Positions 39,270 through 52,391 of a stretch of DNA of 64,000 nt are shown here, piece after piece (the first letter of the stretch is position 1; each line of letters starts with the position of its first letter). This DNA is from Cymbidium sinense (Eukaryota > Streptophyta > Magnoliopsida > Asparagales > Orchidaceae). Location: assembly GCA_021442155.1 (NCBI GenBank), contig CM038228.1:16834608-16898607 (forward strand), given 5' to 3'. A program made the translations under genes and the position numbers. The notes under the pieces are model-generated. The model was not told the origin of the DNA, ran no database searches, and worked only from the letters and a program-made list of their open reading frames with translations.

Positions 39270-42042
39270 AAGTGTTCTTCGTATGGTGAATGTCCACATA
39301 ATGCTTGAGTCCTTAGTTGGACCTTCCTCGGAGTACACTGCTCGTGAGAGCACTAACATTTTTTTTTGCAATAGATCTCAAGAACTTTCAAAGTTAAGGT
39401 ATATTAAAAGTTCCTTTAGCAAATTTACTATTAGAACTTGTGAGATATAAAATTTTATTAAGGAAAAATTGACTTAGTTTTTCAGTATAACATGATGTTC
39501 ATGTGTTGAACCAATTTATTGTAGTAGTTTAAGAGAGGTCAATCATATAAGGGATAACACTTATGTTACTCTAACTAGAGATGGTTATGAAATAAGTTGT
39601 TGGCAAAAGTGATTGTTCTAGTGATACTGATCTTGAAGTTAGACATATTAAGGGGCATAGGCATAACTAAGATAATGGGTTATGATCCACTTTGGAGGCA
39701 TTTGATGGCTAACACAAAAAAATTTGGATGCAATGATATCCAACAATGAGTACATTCATGCATGCCATACAACCAAAGAATAGGATGATAATATTAACTT
39801 TGAAGGTCTAACAACTAATTTAAACTTATCATGTGAAGGAAAAATACTCGATGTATTAGTCAAAAATATATATTTTTTGTAGTAAAGCTGATTGTAATAT
39901 GCAATCAATGGTTGGTGTATAGTTAATAATGTAGAATATCTTATGGTAGTTCTAATAAAACTTGATTATCCATTATGTGTGTAAACCAATATCACCCATC
40001 TTGACCATGCCATTAGTAATTACATGCAACTAATAGCTAGAGGCTCATAGCAGCATGAAATTTTTTAACTATTGCTGGCCAGCATACGTGTGCACATAGA
40101 ATTTTGATGAGTGACCACCAAAATTGTACCTTAAAGTTCATTTATTATATTATTCTTCTTATAATCTATCCTAAGATGGATTTAATGTTTAAGAAAATTA
40201 TAAGTTAAATAGAAGTCAAATTTAATGTACAAATTTTTTATAGGAAAGCTTCAGATGTGACATGTAAGGCCATCAATACTATCTTTGATAATTAGAAGGA
40301 ATCATACCATTTGTTATATAAGTCAATAAATGATATTTGTAGTGTTATAAGAGGATCCATTTATAGGATTTAAAATGACAACATACATCATTTTAAGCAC
40401 CTTTTTGGGCTTTCAAACCCTACATAAAGTGTTAAAGCTACTATAGGCCAGTTTTAAGTCTTACTGGCACATTTTTATAAGAGAAATATTGAGCGACTTT
40501 ACTTAGTATTGTGGGAGTCAATGCAAATAATGGTATTTTTCACTAGCATTTGTAATCATAGTGTTGAGTGTAATGAGTCATGATTCTAATTCTAACAAAA
40601 ATTATGCAAGTTATTACTCGTAGTTTTATATTAAGGAAACCTTCGTAGAAGTTTTTATCATCATTCTAGGATTATTCATGAATGTAGAGATGTATTTTCA
40701 TTGATGGCACATATATTTTGCTTAAGACACCTTAGGAAGAATTTTAACAAAGTAATAAGACATATGGGATAGGAAATACTATTGACATTTACTTTTTCAT
40801 CCAAATAGATAACTGACATAAAGAATGTGAAACATAAGTCTTATGACTGGTTGATTATTAAAGATGTAAGTAGGTGGATTCTATCATATGATAATGGCTA
40901 TAAATATGGAATAATGATTACCAACACGTCATAATGTTTAATTGACTTCTTCACCATGCTAGATGATTTCCTATTCAAACATTGATATGTTAACATTTAT
41001 TACAATATAGTATCACTATTTTTTAAGCAATGCAACACAACACATGATCTTAAAGTGGTAACGAGTCACATCTTGCCTCACAAATAAGAAATACAATTCA
41101 ATAGTATGAGAATAAAGCTAGAAGGTTTTAGAATCAACTTGCATTATTTCTTTATAAGTATGAGATTTTCAACTTTAATTGTAGATCATTTTGTGCAGAT
41201 CTATATCTGGATGGGAGCACCACATATACTTGCAATAAACCTCAAGCGTAACATCTATCATTTCCCCACATTAAAGCTACCTTGAATCACAAACATGTTG
41301 ACCATTAGTCATATATATCACAATATTCCATTGTTGATTGTTTTAAGGGTACTTATGTAATAGAGTTTCATGTTATTGGAATGTTCAACATGGACATTGA
41401 TGTAGTTGACATTATCAAGCTTACTATTGTGAAACATCAAACGAAGATGTAGACCATGAATGAAATGGTACTCTAACATAATTGATGAGCAAACAACACA
41501 AGGATAGGCTTAGGATTAGACCTACGCCCTTATGTGGTTGATATGGACTTTAGTGAAAGTCTTATTTAGATTTATTGGGAATCATCTTTCAAAGACATGT
41601 TCATGTCTAAATATTATTTGTACTCACTCTTTTCTTATTCAAAATACTTCTAGATTAGAGATTCATTTATAGTACTTACTAGTTATGGAGGATTTGATAG
41701 TATTTTCCCAATACTCTATTAGAATAGTAATATTAAAAATTTGTATAGATAGAGTTAAAGAGGCTACCTTTTATAGGTTTGATGCTAGGAGAGGTTTCAC
41801 ATAGGCAGACCCACAACCCTTACCTCGAGTCATCAATGATAGTTGTGTCAGATTTAGATATATCTTCCACAACTCATTTAAAATAATATTTTACAAAATT
41901 TTTACAATAGAAAAAAATTAATAATTGTATTACTTGCAAGTGAAATAAGCCTCATGTCCGTAAGTAGCTGACAAGTCACATTTGAGTTTACTAAGATGAG
42001 TTTGTTGGGTTGTTGTAAACCTAAGTTTGTTATTTTACTTAC

Positions 42043-42138
<96 letters not shown>

Positions 42139-42841
42139 TATTTTTCTTCTCTTAACCATTCATTGCTTTAATCTTTTAGATTATTTGGCAAATTTATGGC
42201 CACTAGATATGAAAACATGTTGTAGACTTGTGCAAAAACATAGCTACTATTTAGAAGGCTATGGTGCCACTAATATGCTGGTATAATGTGGAGTAGCACT
42301 TACGAGAGTCACGCAACATTTTGGATATGTTCTTAGAGGCAATAAAAGCATATTATCAGTGTGTTGATGGCTATGGGAATGGTAGTGTGATTGACAGACT
42401 ACCACTTATAGTACATTGAGATTTGGGATGATAAGGAGGTTTACATTGTTCCATAGGATGACTAAGTTGAAAATGTAGAAAAGAGTAGTAGTACAATACA
42501 TGTGGTGGTATCAATCATGGCCCACATTATACTTACTCAAAGTTCCCACAAATTCTACTAACACATATTACCCAAGGTACCCTGTACAGTAGCCATTATG
42601 TCTTAATTTGTTTTTGCACTTAAACTTGCTTAGCTTACTTTTAAATAACTTTTTAATTTGAATCTAATCCAATTTTGTATTGTAAGTTCATAGAAGAGAT
42701 AGAGGATTTGTTCCAATAATTGGCGCCTATTGATAAGGTTGAGAAATTATGAAGCTGGATGCAGTGGTCAGTGTACTTTATAAATACACAACTGCATATA
42801 GAGGACACTATAACTAATGATGTAGGAGTTCCATTGCCAAC
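39270..42841 (+). pseudogene. MuDR-type MULE transposase, heavily decayed
   Basis: The order of motifs matches MURA-like transposases. An N-terminal stretch, FFCNRSQELSKLRYIKSSF (near 39370), resembles the beginning found in many plant MuDR proteins. A central block reads ACCVHIEF-like text (near 40090). The catalytic region gives LTGTFL..KY..TLLSIVGV then NANNGIF (40462-40540), where active enzymes have DGTHL..KY.G.LL.A.G.D.N. It continues with CLRHLRKNFNK (40719-40751), the conserved C..H element. A SWIM-like zinc finger follows, TYTCNKPQA.HLSFPHIKAT (from about 41227), with its CSH reduced to FPH. Sequence after about 42300 may belong to a C-terminal plant-mobile-domain-like part, but I am unsure. 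Stops and shifts are frequent and no TIRs were found, so it is an old relic unrelated to the 15-24 kb element. Confidence 0.65.
42045..42139. repeat. (TA)n(CA)n microsatellite
   Basis: 84 bp of TA followed by about 11 bp of CA units, inside the MuDR relic. Confidence 0.97.
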
Positions 42842-43693
42842 TGTTGAACTCACAATTAGTGAGGTTAACATACTCTTATATTTAGCTCTTAAAACTCTAT
42901 CTTAAGGGCCAAATTAAAACTAAACCCAAATTAATTATAATATATTATGCCTAAAGCCTTAGAAACTTTAATTAAATACACTTGAAGTCTAATATGGACT
43001 CAATTTAGTTAATTGGCTCACTTAATACAAGTTAGTCCAATTGAATCTTATTGAACCTAAATCATGTTAAAACTAATTAAAACCAAATTAACTTAGGTTA
43101 ATGCTTTATAACCATTACACAAACTTATTTGAATATAAATCATGCCCAATTGAGGTCGGATTTGGCCAAATGGGTCACTACACAATTGATCCATATTTAG
43201 TCAAATCCAAATTAAACTAAAAGTAAACCAAACTAATTATTATAAAATAATTAAATTGATAACTAAACATAATCAATAGCTCCTTGGGCCCAATTTGACT
43301 ACTAATTGGGTGAATGGACTCAAGGTGACCAAATTGACCTAAATATGTTATATTGAGCCAAACCCAATCTAATCAAATCCAAATCCAACCTAACTTGGTA
43401 GGACTTATCTTAAGTCACCAAGGATCAGCCCAAGTGAACTTGACCCAAGTCAAATTTATTTTAACCAAACCCAAAGTGAATAAATGAGGATAATACCCAA
43501 ATTAGCAAGGTCCACCCATCCTTTTAGCTTAAGTAGTCATCTAAGTATCCTTTAAGCTCAAACCATTTCACCCAAACTTGAAATTAAATCTTTCATCACT
43601 TTGTGTTGGAGCTTAATTGATCAATTTAAGAAGCTTAGAGAGGTAAGGAGCAAGATCATAAGAGTTATAAGGAAGGAGCTCAAAACTTTGGCA

Positions 43694-43793
43694 NNNNNNN
43701 NNNNNNNNNNNNNNNNNNNNNNNNNNNNNNNNNNNNNNNNNNNNNNNNNNNNNNNNNNNNNNNNNNNNNNNNNNNNNNNNNNNNNNNNNNNNN
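43694..43793. other. Assembly gap (100 N)
   Basis: Exactly 100 N, the conventional placeholder for a gap of unknown size. It falls between domain 2 and the AATTAA-rich domain of copy E. Confidence 0.99.
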
Positions 43794-45321
43794 TTTTAGA
43801 TAATTAACATTCAAATCATGGGTCTCTCTTTATGTGTCCAATAATATAAAGACCTTTAAGAAAATTATGATTAACCCATGGGTGTCGAAAAATCATAAGA
43901 GTACTTAGCTTAGTTATTTCCTTAATCTAATTAACACTTAAGCATGAGCCGATTGCATTAGATCCTTTAGGAGCATTGTAATTTTAATTTCTCATTTGCA
44001 TATCATTTGAGGCTCATGAATAAGTGGTTAATTAAATTAAAGAAGCATAGGAAATGGTAATTAAATGGATTTCTTAATGATTCAAACTTAACTAACACAT
44101 GAAATTCACTTAATTACTTGTCTTTAAACACACTAAATTATCAACTTGGGAGGGGGTAAAAATAGCAAACATCACTTTTCCTCTTTGAGTTTAATAATTC
44201 AAACTCAAAAGCAATTTGTATAACAAGCTTTGGTTTTCTTTAAATGCTTTTATTCAACTTGATTGTTCTTAGGAATTAATGTGATTGAATGTATTATGTG
44301 GCTATGTTTAATTATTCATTTTCAATCATTGTAAATGTTGTATTCCATGTGATATCATGCATTCATGTTTTCAAAAAATAAAAGAAATAATGGAATTTAT
44401 TTATGTGTAAGTTGCATGTGTTGGATTAATCCTATTATATATGTGGCTATTATCACTAATAAATTTCAAAATTATTTTCAAAGTTATAAGTTGATAATGA
44501 AGATTTAGAGTGGTGATTAGCTATGAATATTTTATATGATTTGCAAGTGTTTATAGCTTAAACATGTTAATGTATTATTTTATCTTTATGATTCATGTAT
44601 GGGTTTACATATGTTTGAATGATAATAAGTATATAGTCTGGACATCTTGGGAATACGAGGCTTTAAGTAGCCCCATGGAGGTTATTTATTACACTTCCCT
44701 GGTTAATAAAGGCACATACTTATTTGATTTCATGCTTATATGTACTTGTACTAGAATTTGGATAGAACTTTAATTTACATGTGTAAATGATTCACTAAAA
44801 TAAAAAATCTTTCACATGACTTTCATTCTCATGGTTGTGTGCATTCATATGTATTTAGGAATATCAAGTATATAGTATGAACATCCCAGGCATACGTGAC
44901 TTTAAGTAGCCCCACAGAGGTCATTAATTATTTCACTTCCTGGTTTAAACAAAGACACGTACTTGCTTAAAACTTTAATACGTGTGTGTGTATTTAGCCA
45001 AGGAATGGAATTTCTCTTTTCTACCTAAAAATATGCATTCATAATCATTTAAGTATGCCAAAATATGTTGCATGTATAGGTATATTAAGTCTTAAATCAT
45101 ATGTATGATATTGATGATGAAAAGGAATAATACAACATCCTCCATGTGATAATGATTCAATTCCATTAATCTTAAGAGGTCTTTCATGTTTGAATAAGAT
45201 TCTTTAAGGTTAACCCAAATCTAGGATCAATAAAATATTTAATAAATCATTCACTAAAAGGAATCAAATAATAACAACATGCTTTAGAAAATTACTTAGG
45301 GTAGGGATGAAGGGGTTAAGC

Positions 45322-45326
45322 CTCTT
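45322..45326. repeat. Left 5-bp target-site duplication of copy C
   Basis: CTCTT immediately before TGTTGACC; repeated at 52387-52391. Confidence 0.85.
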
Positions 45327-48300
45327 TGTTGACCTCACTTTTGGAGTGAGGATTCAACTCCTCCATCATAGATCTATGAGTATTCTAGACACTAAGAGCT
45401 CCTTGTCATAAGACACTTCTAGTGGCTAAGTGAACACATAACCTAAACTAAAGACTTAGAAGGAGTAGCCATAGGATTAGGCTATGCCTTGGACCTAGGG
45501 AAACCTACCTAGCCATAGCTTGATCAAATCTATGCCTATTTCCTTAGCTGTTCCAACCTCAAATCAATTACAATCCAATCCAATTGAATTTCAATTCCAA
45601 TCCAAACCAAAATCAAACGCAAACCTACTAAATAGACTTAGCCAAATTTTCTTCAATCAAATCAAATTCAATTGATTTTCATAAATTAATCAATCCTTCA
45701 ATCATCATTTCCAAACCAAATCAAATCTACAATCAAACCAAAATCAAACCCAAACCTAAGCCTATGATTCAACTTTATGGACTTAGCCAAAATTTCCTTC
45801 AATCCAAATCAAAATTGATTTTCTCATAAATCAATCAATCCTTCAATTATCATTCCAAACCAAATCAAATTTACAATCAAAGCTAATCAATTAAACTAAT
45901 TCAATCAACCTAACCTAACCCATTTGAACCCAAATATTCAAAGAGCCAAAACTCAATTAAATCTAAATCAATTGCAACCAAAGCCATAAATCAATCCCAA
46001 ATCAATATCCAAACTAAACTAAACTCAATTCAACCCAAAACCTAATCCAATTGACCCATTAGGCTCACTTGACCCAAAGTAAATTCAAAGGGACCAATTG
46101 AACCAAACTCCAATCCAACTCAAATTGGATTGAGCCAACCCTTCAAATCTTCTCCATGATGATTATTGATCATCTTGGATGGCCTAACTACAATCAATTC
46201 AATTCAATCAAGACAAAGTGACCTAAAGGACCTACTTGAACCAAATCTCAATCCAACCCAAATTGGATTGAACCAAACCATCCAAAATCTCATCCTTGAT
46301 TGATCAATTGCAATCAATTGGGTCAAACCAAGTCAATTTGGTCATTTGACCAAATCAACCCACTAAACTTATATAAGCCAAATGAACCAAATCTCATCCT
46401 AAGACAAATTAATTCAATCCAATGATTCATACCAATCTATAATCAATCTTTGAACATAACCTGATCATCAATTGAGCAAACCAAACCCAATTGCTTCTTC
46501 CCAAGTTGACCTAATTTGACCTAAAGAGCCAAAATGGGACAAATAAAAATCTAACCCAAATTGATTCCAACCAATGGCTCAAGTTCATTCCAAATTAATT
46601 TTTGAACATGATTAAAGCCTTAATTAAACCCAATTTGACTAATTGAAACCAATTGACCCATTTAGCCCAAATTGACCTAAAGTGTCAATTTGGCCTAAAG
46701 AATTCTTAAATCTAAATTTATTGAAACCAAAGCCTACAATAATCTTCAATTGATCAATTGAATATGAACCAATGCCTAACCAAAGCTCAAAATTGGCCAA
46801 ATTGGCCAACTTGACCAATATGAACTCAAATGAGCCAAAATCAAATCCAAGCCAAATTAAACCAAACCATTTGCACCAAAACATTCTAAATACTCATTTG
46901 AATTTTACACAAACATTGGTTTGACCCAATTTGACCAATTGGTCAACTTGATCCAACCTACCCTAATTTGACCTATATGGGTCAAATTGAGCCAAAGCCA
47001 CTCAAACCAAGTCCAAACCCATTGAAACTTGGCATGACCCATCCTTGGCCCCCCTTAGGTCAGCCTAAATCAAACCCAACCTGATTTGGACTTGGTTTGA
47101 CCCATTACCCAATGGGTAAAGCCTCCCATATGAGATAAAATCCAAAATTAGGTGGTCAACAACCCTCCTTTGCACTTGAAAACCACCCAAAGCCAAGAAT
47201 GGACCCCTAGCTAAGTGGTTAACTTGACCCAAAGGGGCTAGGGCAGCCTTTGGTCAAAGGGAGATGAGTTAACCCATCTCCCCTCATTGGCTCATCCATA
47301 AGAGAAAATGGGCAGAACTCCCACTAACTCACCCAACCAAACTGGCAACACCTCACAATCACCTATGGTGGCGAGCCACTAGAGGCCAAATAGATCCACC
47401 ATTCATCCAGCAGAGGGGTACCCCCCTCATTTTAATCTAATTCAAGGGATTGAGCACTTTCAGAGATCCTAGCTACTCAAGATGAGCCACCAGAGCCTCT
47501 TCCCAAGCTTCTTGAGCTTCCTCACTATCAAAAATACCAACCCGAAGCAGGACAATCTCCATCTCCATCTAACTCCACCAAAATTCAAATTAACTTCACC
47601 CACACCTTCACTAATCTCTAGCGAGATGAAACGAACTCCCCTGAGTGATTTGAGCACCAAAAGCCCTCTCTACATCAACTCCAGTGAGTTTTCCCATGAT
47701 GGTTGATCCACAGAGCCACTGGTGAGGAATCAAGGTGCCATCTTCTCTATAGGGTTTCGCCTCTTCAAGGCGAAGCTACCTTATCGATTCACCGCCGATC
47801 CAAAGCTCTTGTGAGGTACTATTCCATCAAATCAAGATTTTCCAAATTTAGGCCTTTTCAAAGAAAATCTTATTTTTGTGCAAATTCAATCGTAGGATCC
47901 TTGTAGATCAACCCCATGAAGGTGTGGGATCAATCCCGAGCCTCCCAGCTGATGAGCTCAATTTGGGTGGAGGAAGGCGGGCGGTGTCCTTCTTCCATTG
48001 CTTAGGAGATAATAGATCATCCGCCATCCATTTTGGGTGATCAGAATGAACGACTTGTGATCTTCCGATAAGATTAATCTTGATTTAATCTTTAAAAATT
48101 GCGGGATTAAACTTCATCATCCGATCTAAGATCGAATAATGGGGATGAAAGTGCATCCATCGCCGTAATGTCAGCACTGAGTCGGATGACGTTAAGTGAC
48201 CAATCTTGTGGTGCCATGTGGAAAGTATGCCACATCAGCGATCCGTGAGGAGCTGGGATTAGGCTTAATTAAGGCTTAATTATTCCTTTTAATCACTGAA

Positions 48301-49376
48301 ATTTTAAAAAATCATAACTAATTATTGGAAAATCTAAAAATTACAAATAAATAAGCATTTAAAAGGTAAAACAGGAGATTTAATTAAAAATATTTTCATT
48401 TAATTTTGAATAGTAATTATGGCCTAATTATAGTTTGAATGTCTACTTAATTAGCTTAATTAAGCCCTAATTATATGGGCAATTAATTCCAAACTTGGGG
48501 AATTGATTTATTGGGATGACCTCTACCTCCCATGATTTTCTTTAAATTTATTGCTAAGGTAATTGGGGAAATTGATGTTTCAAACCTTACCCTTTAAAAA
48601 TTAAATTAATTAACATTCAAAATAATAAAATTAATTAATTAAAGATTATTAATTTGATTAACAGTAAGTAGATGAGAAGATTGATTAGACCTCTTTCCTA
48701 TTTTCCAAATTCATTCCTTTAAAGAGGATTAATTATAGTAATTAATTAAGTGTTTAATTAATCAATTAAGTGGCCAAATTAAATCAAATTGAAATGCAAA
48801 AATTAATAAGATAATTAATTGAATTTGATTAACCCATAAGTGTGGGAAAATCATAAGAGAACTTAATCAGGTTCTTTAATTTAATTAATCTTTAATTATG
48901 AGCCAATTGTATTAGGTCCTTTAGGAGCATTGCAACTTTACTTTTCTCACATGTTCATATCATTTGTGGGTCATGATTAAATGATTAATGAAATTAAAGA
49001 AGCATAGGAAAGGGAAAAAAAGGTAATTTAATTAAAAATTCAACTTAATTAATTCATAAAATTTATCTAATTATCTTTCCTTGGACTAATTATGATTACA
49101 AACATGGGAATGGGATTAAAACATCAAATAACCTCTCTCCTCTTCAATTTAAATCCAAAATCAAATTAATAATAAGTTCTAGTTTTCTTTAATAATTTTA
49201 TTTAATTGTCCTTAGGAATTAATGTATTTGAATGAACCTTGTGTTTATATTTAGTTATTCCTTTCCAATCACTTTTAATCGTTGTTGTCATGTGATTTCA
49301 TACATACATTCTTTCAAATTCAAATGAATCAAATGAAGATTATTTATGTAAGCTTGCATGTGTTAGCTTAACTTAA

Positions 49377-49378
<2 letters not shown>

Positions 49379-49440
<62 letters not shown>
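49379..49440. repeat. (TA)n microsatellite
   Basis: 62 bp inside copy C; absent at the matching place in copies A and E. Confidence 0.97.
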
Positions 49441-49445
<5 letters not shown>

Positions 49446-50806
49446 TTATTATTATAAATTCAAATCTATTTACCAAAGCTTACAAATTGATAGTAATATG
49501 TAGAATGGTGATAGTTATAAACTCATATAAGACTTGTATGTGCTTAATTAGATGATGAGAATCCCCTTTTGTTATTAAAAATACATGCATCCATAATCAC
49601 CTATGCAATTAGCATACATTGTGTGTAAGTTAGTGCTCTCTCTTTCTTATGATTCATGTATAGATTTACATAAGCTTGAATGTTAATAAGTATATAGTCT
49701 AGACATACCAGGAATATGAGGCTTTAAATAGCCCCAAAGAGATTATTTGATTATCTCACTTTTGGTTAACAATGACATGCATTACTTATTCAACTTCATT
49801 CTATGTATGTTTGTATTAGAATTTGGATAGGGCTTTAATTTACATGTATAAATAATTCAATCTAAAAATACAATCACTAAACATGTATGCATCCTTCATC
49901 ATTTATGTTGCTAAAACATGTTGTATGTATACATACACTAAGGATTGAATCATATGCATGTTACAATTGGAAAGGAATGACTTGATATGTGTGGTAGTAA
50001 TTCAATTATATTAATCTTAAGATGCCTTTTATATTGAATAGGATTATTCAAAGTTAGCCCAAACTTAGGTTTAATAAGAAAATATTTAATAAGCCATTCA
50101 TTAAAGAGAACTAAATCATAAAAATGTACTTTAAAAATGGCTTAAGGTAGGGATAAAAGAGGGTAAGTTTCTTTCTTCTCTTTATAACACTTAGATTCTA
50201 AGTGTAAATCAAATGAAACAAAACAAATATTAAATTAAAATACATAAATCAATTAAACAACTTGAAGTGGAACCAACCTTTATGTTAAATTAAATTCTTC
50301 CATACTTAGAAAATAATAACTCTAACGCTTAGTTAAGACATACCACATAAATACTTAGCACACACATTTGAATTAACCTACCACTTCTAGTCCTAAGTTA
50401 GGATGGTGTACGTGTGATGTATGTTTTGTTTTGTGATGTAATATTTTAGATTGGATGTTAGGGTGTATGACTCATAGACTGGATGTTAGGTTGTTATTAG
50501 CCTAATATTATTTTTTCTTAAGGTTTTTTTTTAAAAAAAATAAATATAAATGTTCTCTTTGTAGATTTATGACCCAAAGCATAATTCATATTAAGACAGG
50601 TGGACTTTGTTACCCATGTGCAGGGTTCTAAGTCTAAATTTTAAAATATAATTGCTTGGGATTGTATGTGTGTTTAGCTAAACTCTATTTTGCAAGTGTA
50701 GTTAGATTTACTTTTCCATATAAATATATATTTTTGTAATAGGAATTAGGATTAGTGCTATGGGGGATTAGGATGACCAGTGGCCAGAAGGCTTAGTCCT
50801 AGGGTG

Positions 50807-50867
50807 TGAAGAAATGAAGAAATGAAGAAATGTAGAAATAAAGAAATGAAGAAATGAAAAAGTGAAG
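50807..50867 (+). repeat. AAGAAATG tandem purine tract in copy C
   Basis: About seven imperfect 8-base units. Copies A (5009-5050) and E (53058-53111) have purine-rich tracts at the same place, just before GAAGACCC. Confidence 0.85.
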
Positions 50868-52386
50868 ACCCTCGATAGCATGTATTCAAATTCTAATTGT
50901 AATTATTCTTTCATATTTCAGGTTGTATAAGGGTAGAGCACTACCATTTTTTCTCTTTTGGGGTGTACGACCACACCAACCTCTTATTCTTTCATGATAG
51001 TTTAGATGTTGTGTTTAACTTGCATCAGATTGCATCTTTTCTTAGTTTCTTTATGATTGATATTTTAATGTGTGGATGTCGTCTTAGGATAAAAAATTTA
51101 ATTTTTCTACCCAACTAATAACTATAAATAAAATTTTAAAATAACTCACATCCTCATCATAAAGCCTAAGTTCTAAGCAAGATAATTAAAAGATTTAGCA
51201 ACCCTTAGCTTTATGGTTGTATATCTCACATCATGCATAACATCTTGAATCACTCTTGCTAAAAATGAGGGCCTCCATTTCAGCACTTTAGGGACCGCTT
51301 GACCTATGAGAGCAACAACTTATGATTGAGCTTCACCCTCTCTCTTTTGATTTGGCCAATAACCTACTTCATCATGAATTTAAGCATAAGAAATCCTAAA
51401 ACATTTCTCTAAAATATTTTGTCAAAATGAAATGTAAAGATTTACATTTTTAGATTAAGGCATATGTTCATACCATTCATGTTCTAGTCTCTTAAGGAGT
51501 GGGTTTAGTACTTTAGTTTATTTCAAATTAACTAGCAAGCCTAACCATCTTGAAATTTCATAAGACTAGACTACATGATTTTAAAATGTAGGAGGTGTTA
51601 GCTGCCGGCCACTCCAATCGATTGTAAGTCCAGAAGAGTCGGGTTTATTCTCTCTTGTGAAGATAAACCCTTATATCCCCTTTCCACTTAGATTTAGGTC
51701 ATGCTTTAACTTAAGTTAACCCTCCCTAGATTTAGAATCCAAGGTTGTTGTTTCCTTTGGGCTACAAGCATAAATCCTTACCTTTTAGGCATTTTCCATA
51801 ATCTTGTGTTGGTGGATTATAAGCCCTAGCAACCTAACAAAATTTCAACTCAAATGAAATAAATCTTCTCAATTTCAAATTTATAAACCCCACCATAGGA
51901 TAGATTGGAGTGCTTACTAGGTCTCCTAGTATCATGAGCATTCCTACTTATCTTCCTTTAGCTTTCACAATAAGTCTTTCCACTTTATCTATCCCACTTA
52001 ATTTTCCAAACATGACCAATCCTTTGATAGTCTTAACCTTGAAATCTTTGGAGACAATAATTTCCTACTTTAATCGAGAATATTCTTAGGAAATCACATT
52101 TTCTAAGATGTAATTAACTATGGAGGCTTGCCTCCATAGGGAACTTAAGAACCCGGCTTAAAATAAACCTTGCTTTACTTTTTATGTAAAGTAGAAAAAA
52201 TCTTTGGTATATTCGAAGACCCATCATGCCTTAGGAGTCCTTATTTGGTGATTAGGTCCATTATAGGGTGATGTCTCTATCTCTTGAGATAGTACATCAT
52301 ACCTTGATGTCGTACACGATCTCTTCAATAAGTACCTCCTACAATCTGCGTGGTGTCCACCCGCCACATCCAAAATAAACACCACA

Positions 52387-52391
52387 CTCTT
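52387..52391. repeat. Right 5-bp target-site duplication of copy C
   Basis: CTCTT, identical to 45322-45326. Confidence 0.85.

Larger units (their letters stand above)
45327..52386 (+). mobile_element. Family-L unit, copy C (7,060 bp), TG...CA ends and 5-bp target duplication
   Basis: The sequence runs from TGTTGACCTCACTTTTGGAG to AAATAAACACCACA and is flanked by CTCTT on both sides. The empty site is visible in the related copy A. The domain order is: TTGACC/CCAAATTGA-rich (45550-47150), GC-richer (47150-48260), AATTAA-rich (48260-49380), TA microsatellite (49379-49440), TATAGTCTAGACAT block (49690), AAGAAATG tandem tract (50807-50867), and a conserved 3' part (51240-52386) containing TTAACTATGGAGGCTTGCC. 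No direct terminal repeat exists inside it, and no gag, pol or transposase motif is seen on either strand. The ends and the 5-bp duplication are those of an LTR integration product; 7 kb is very long for a solo LTR, so a coding-free element is the alternative. Confidence 0.8.

Noticed and set aside
50807..50867. CRISPR-like or satellite array
   Set aside because: Short purine slippage repeat without spacers; the host is a plant.
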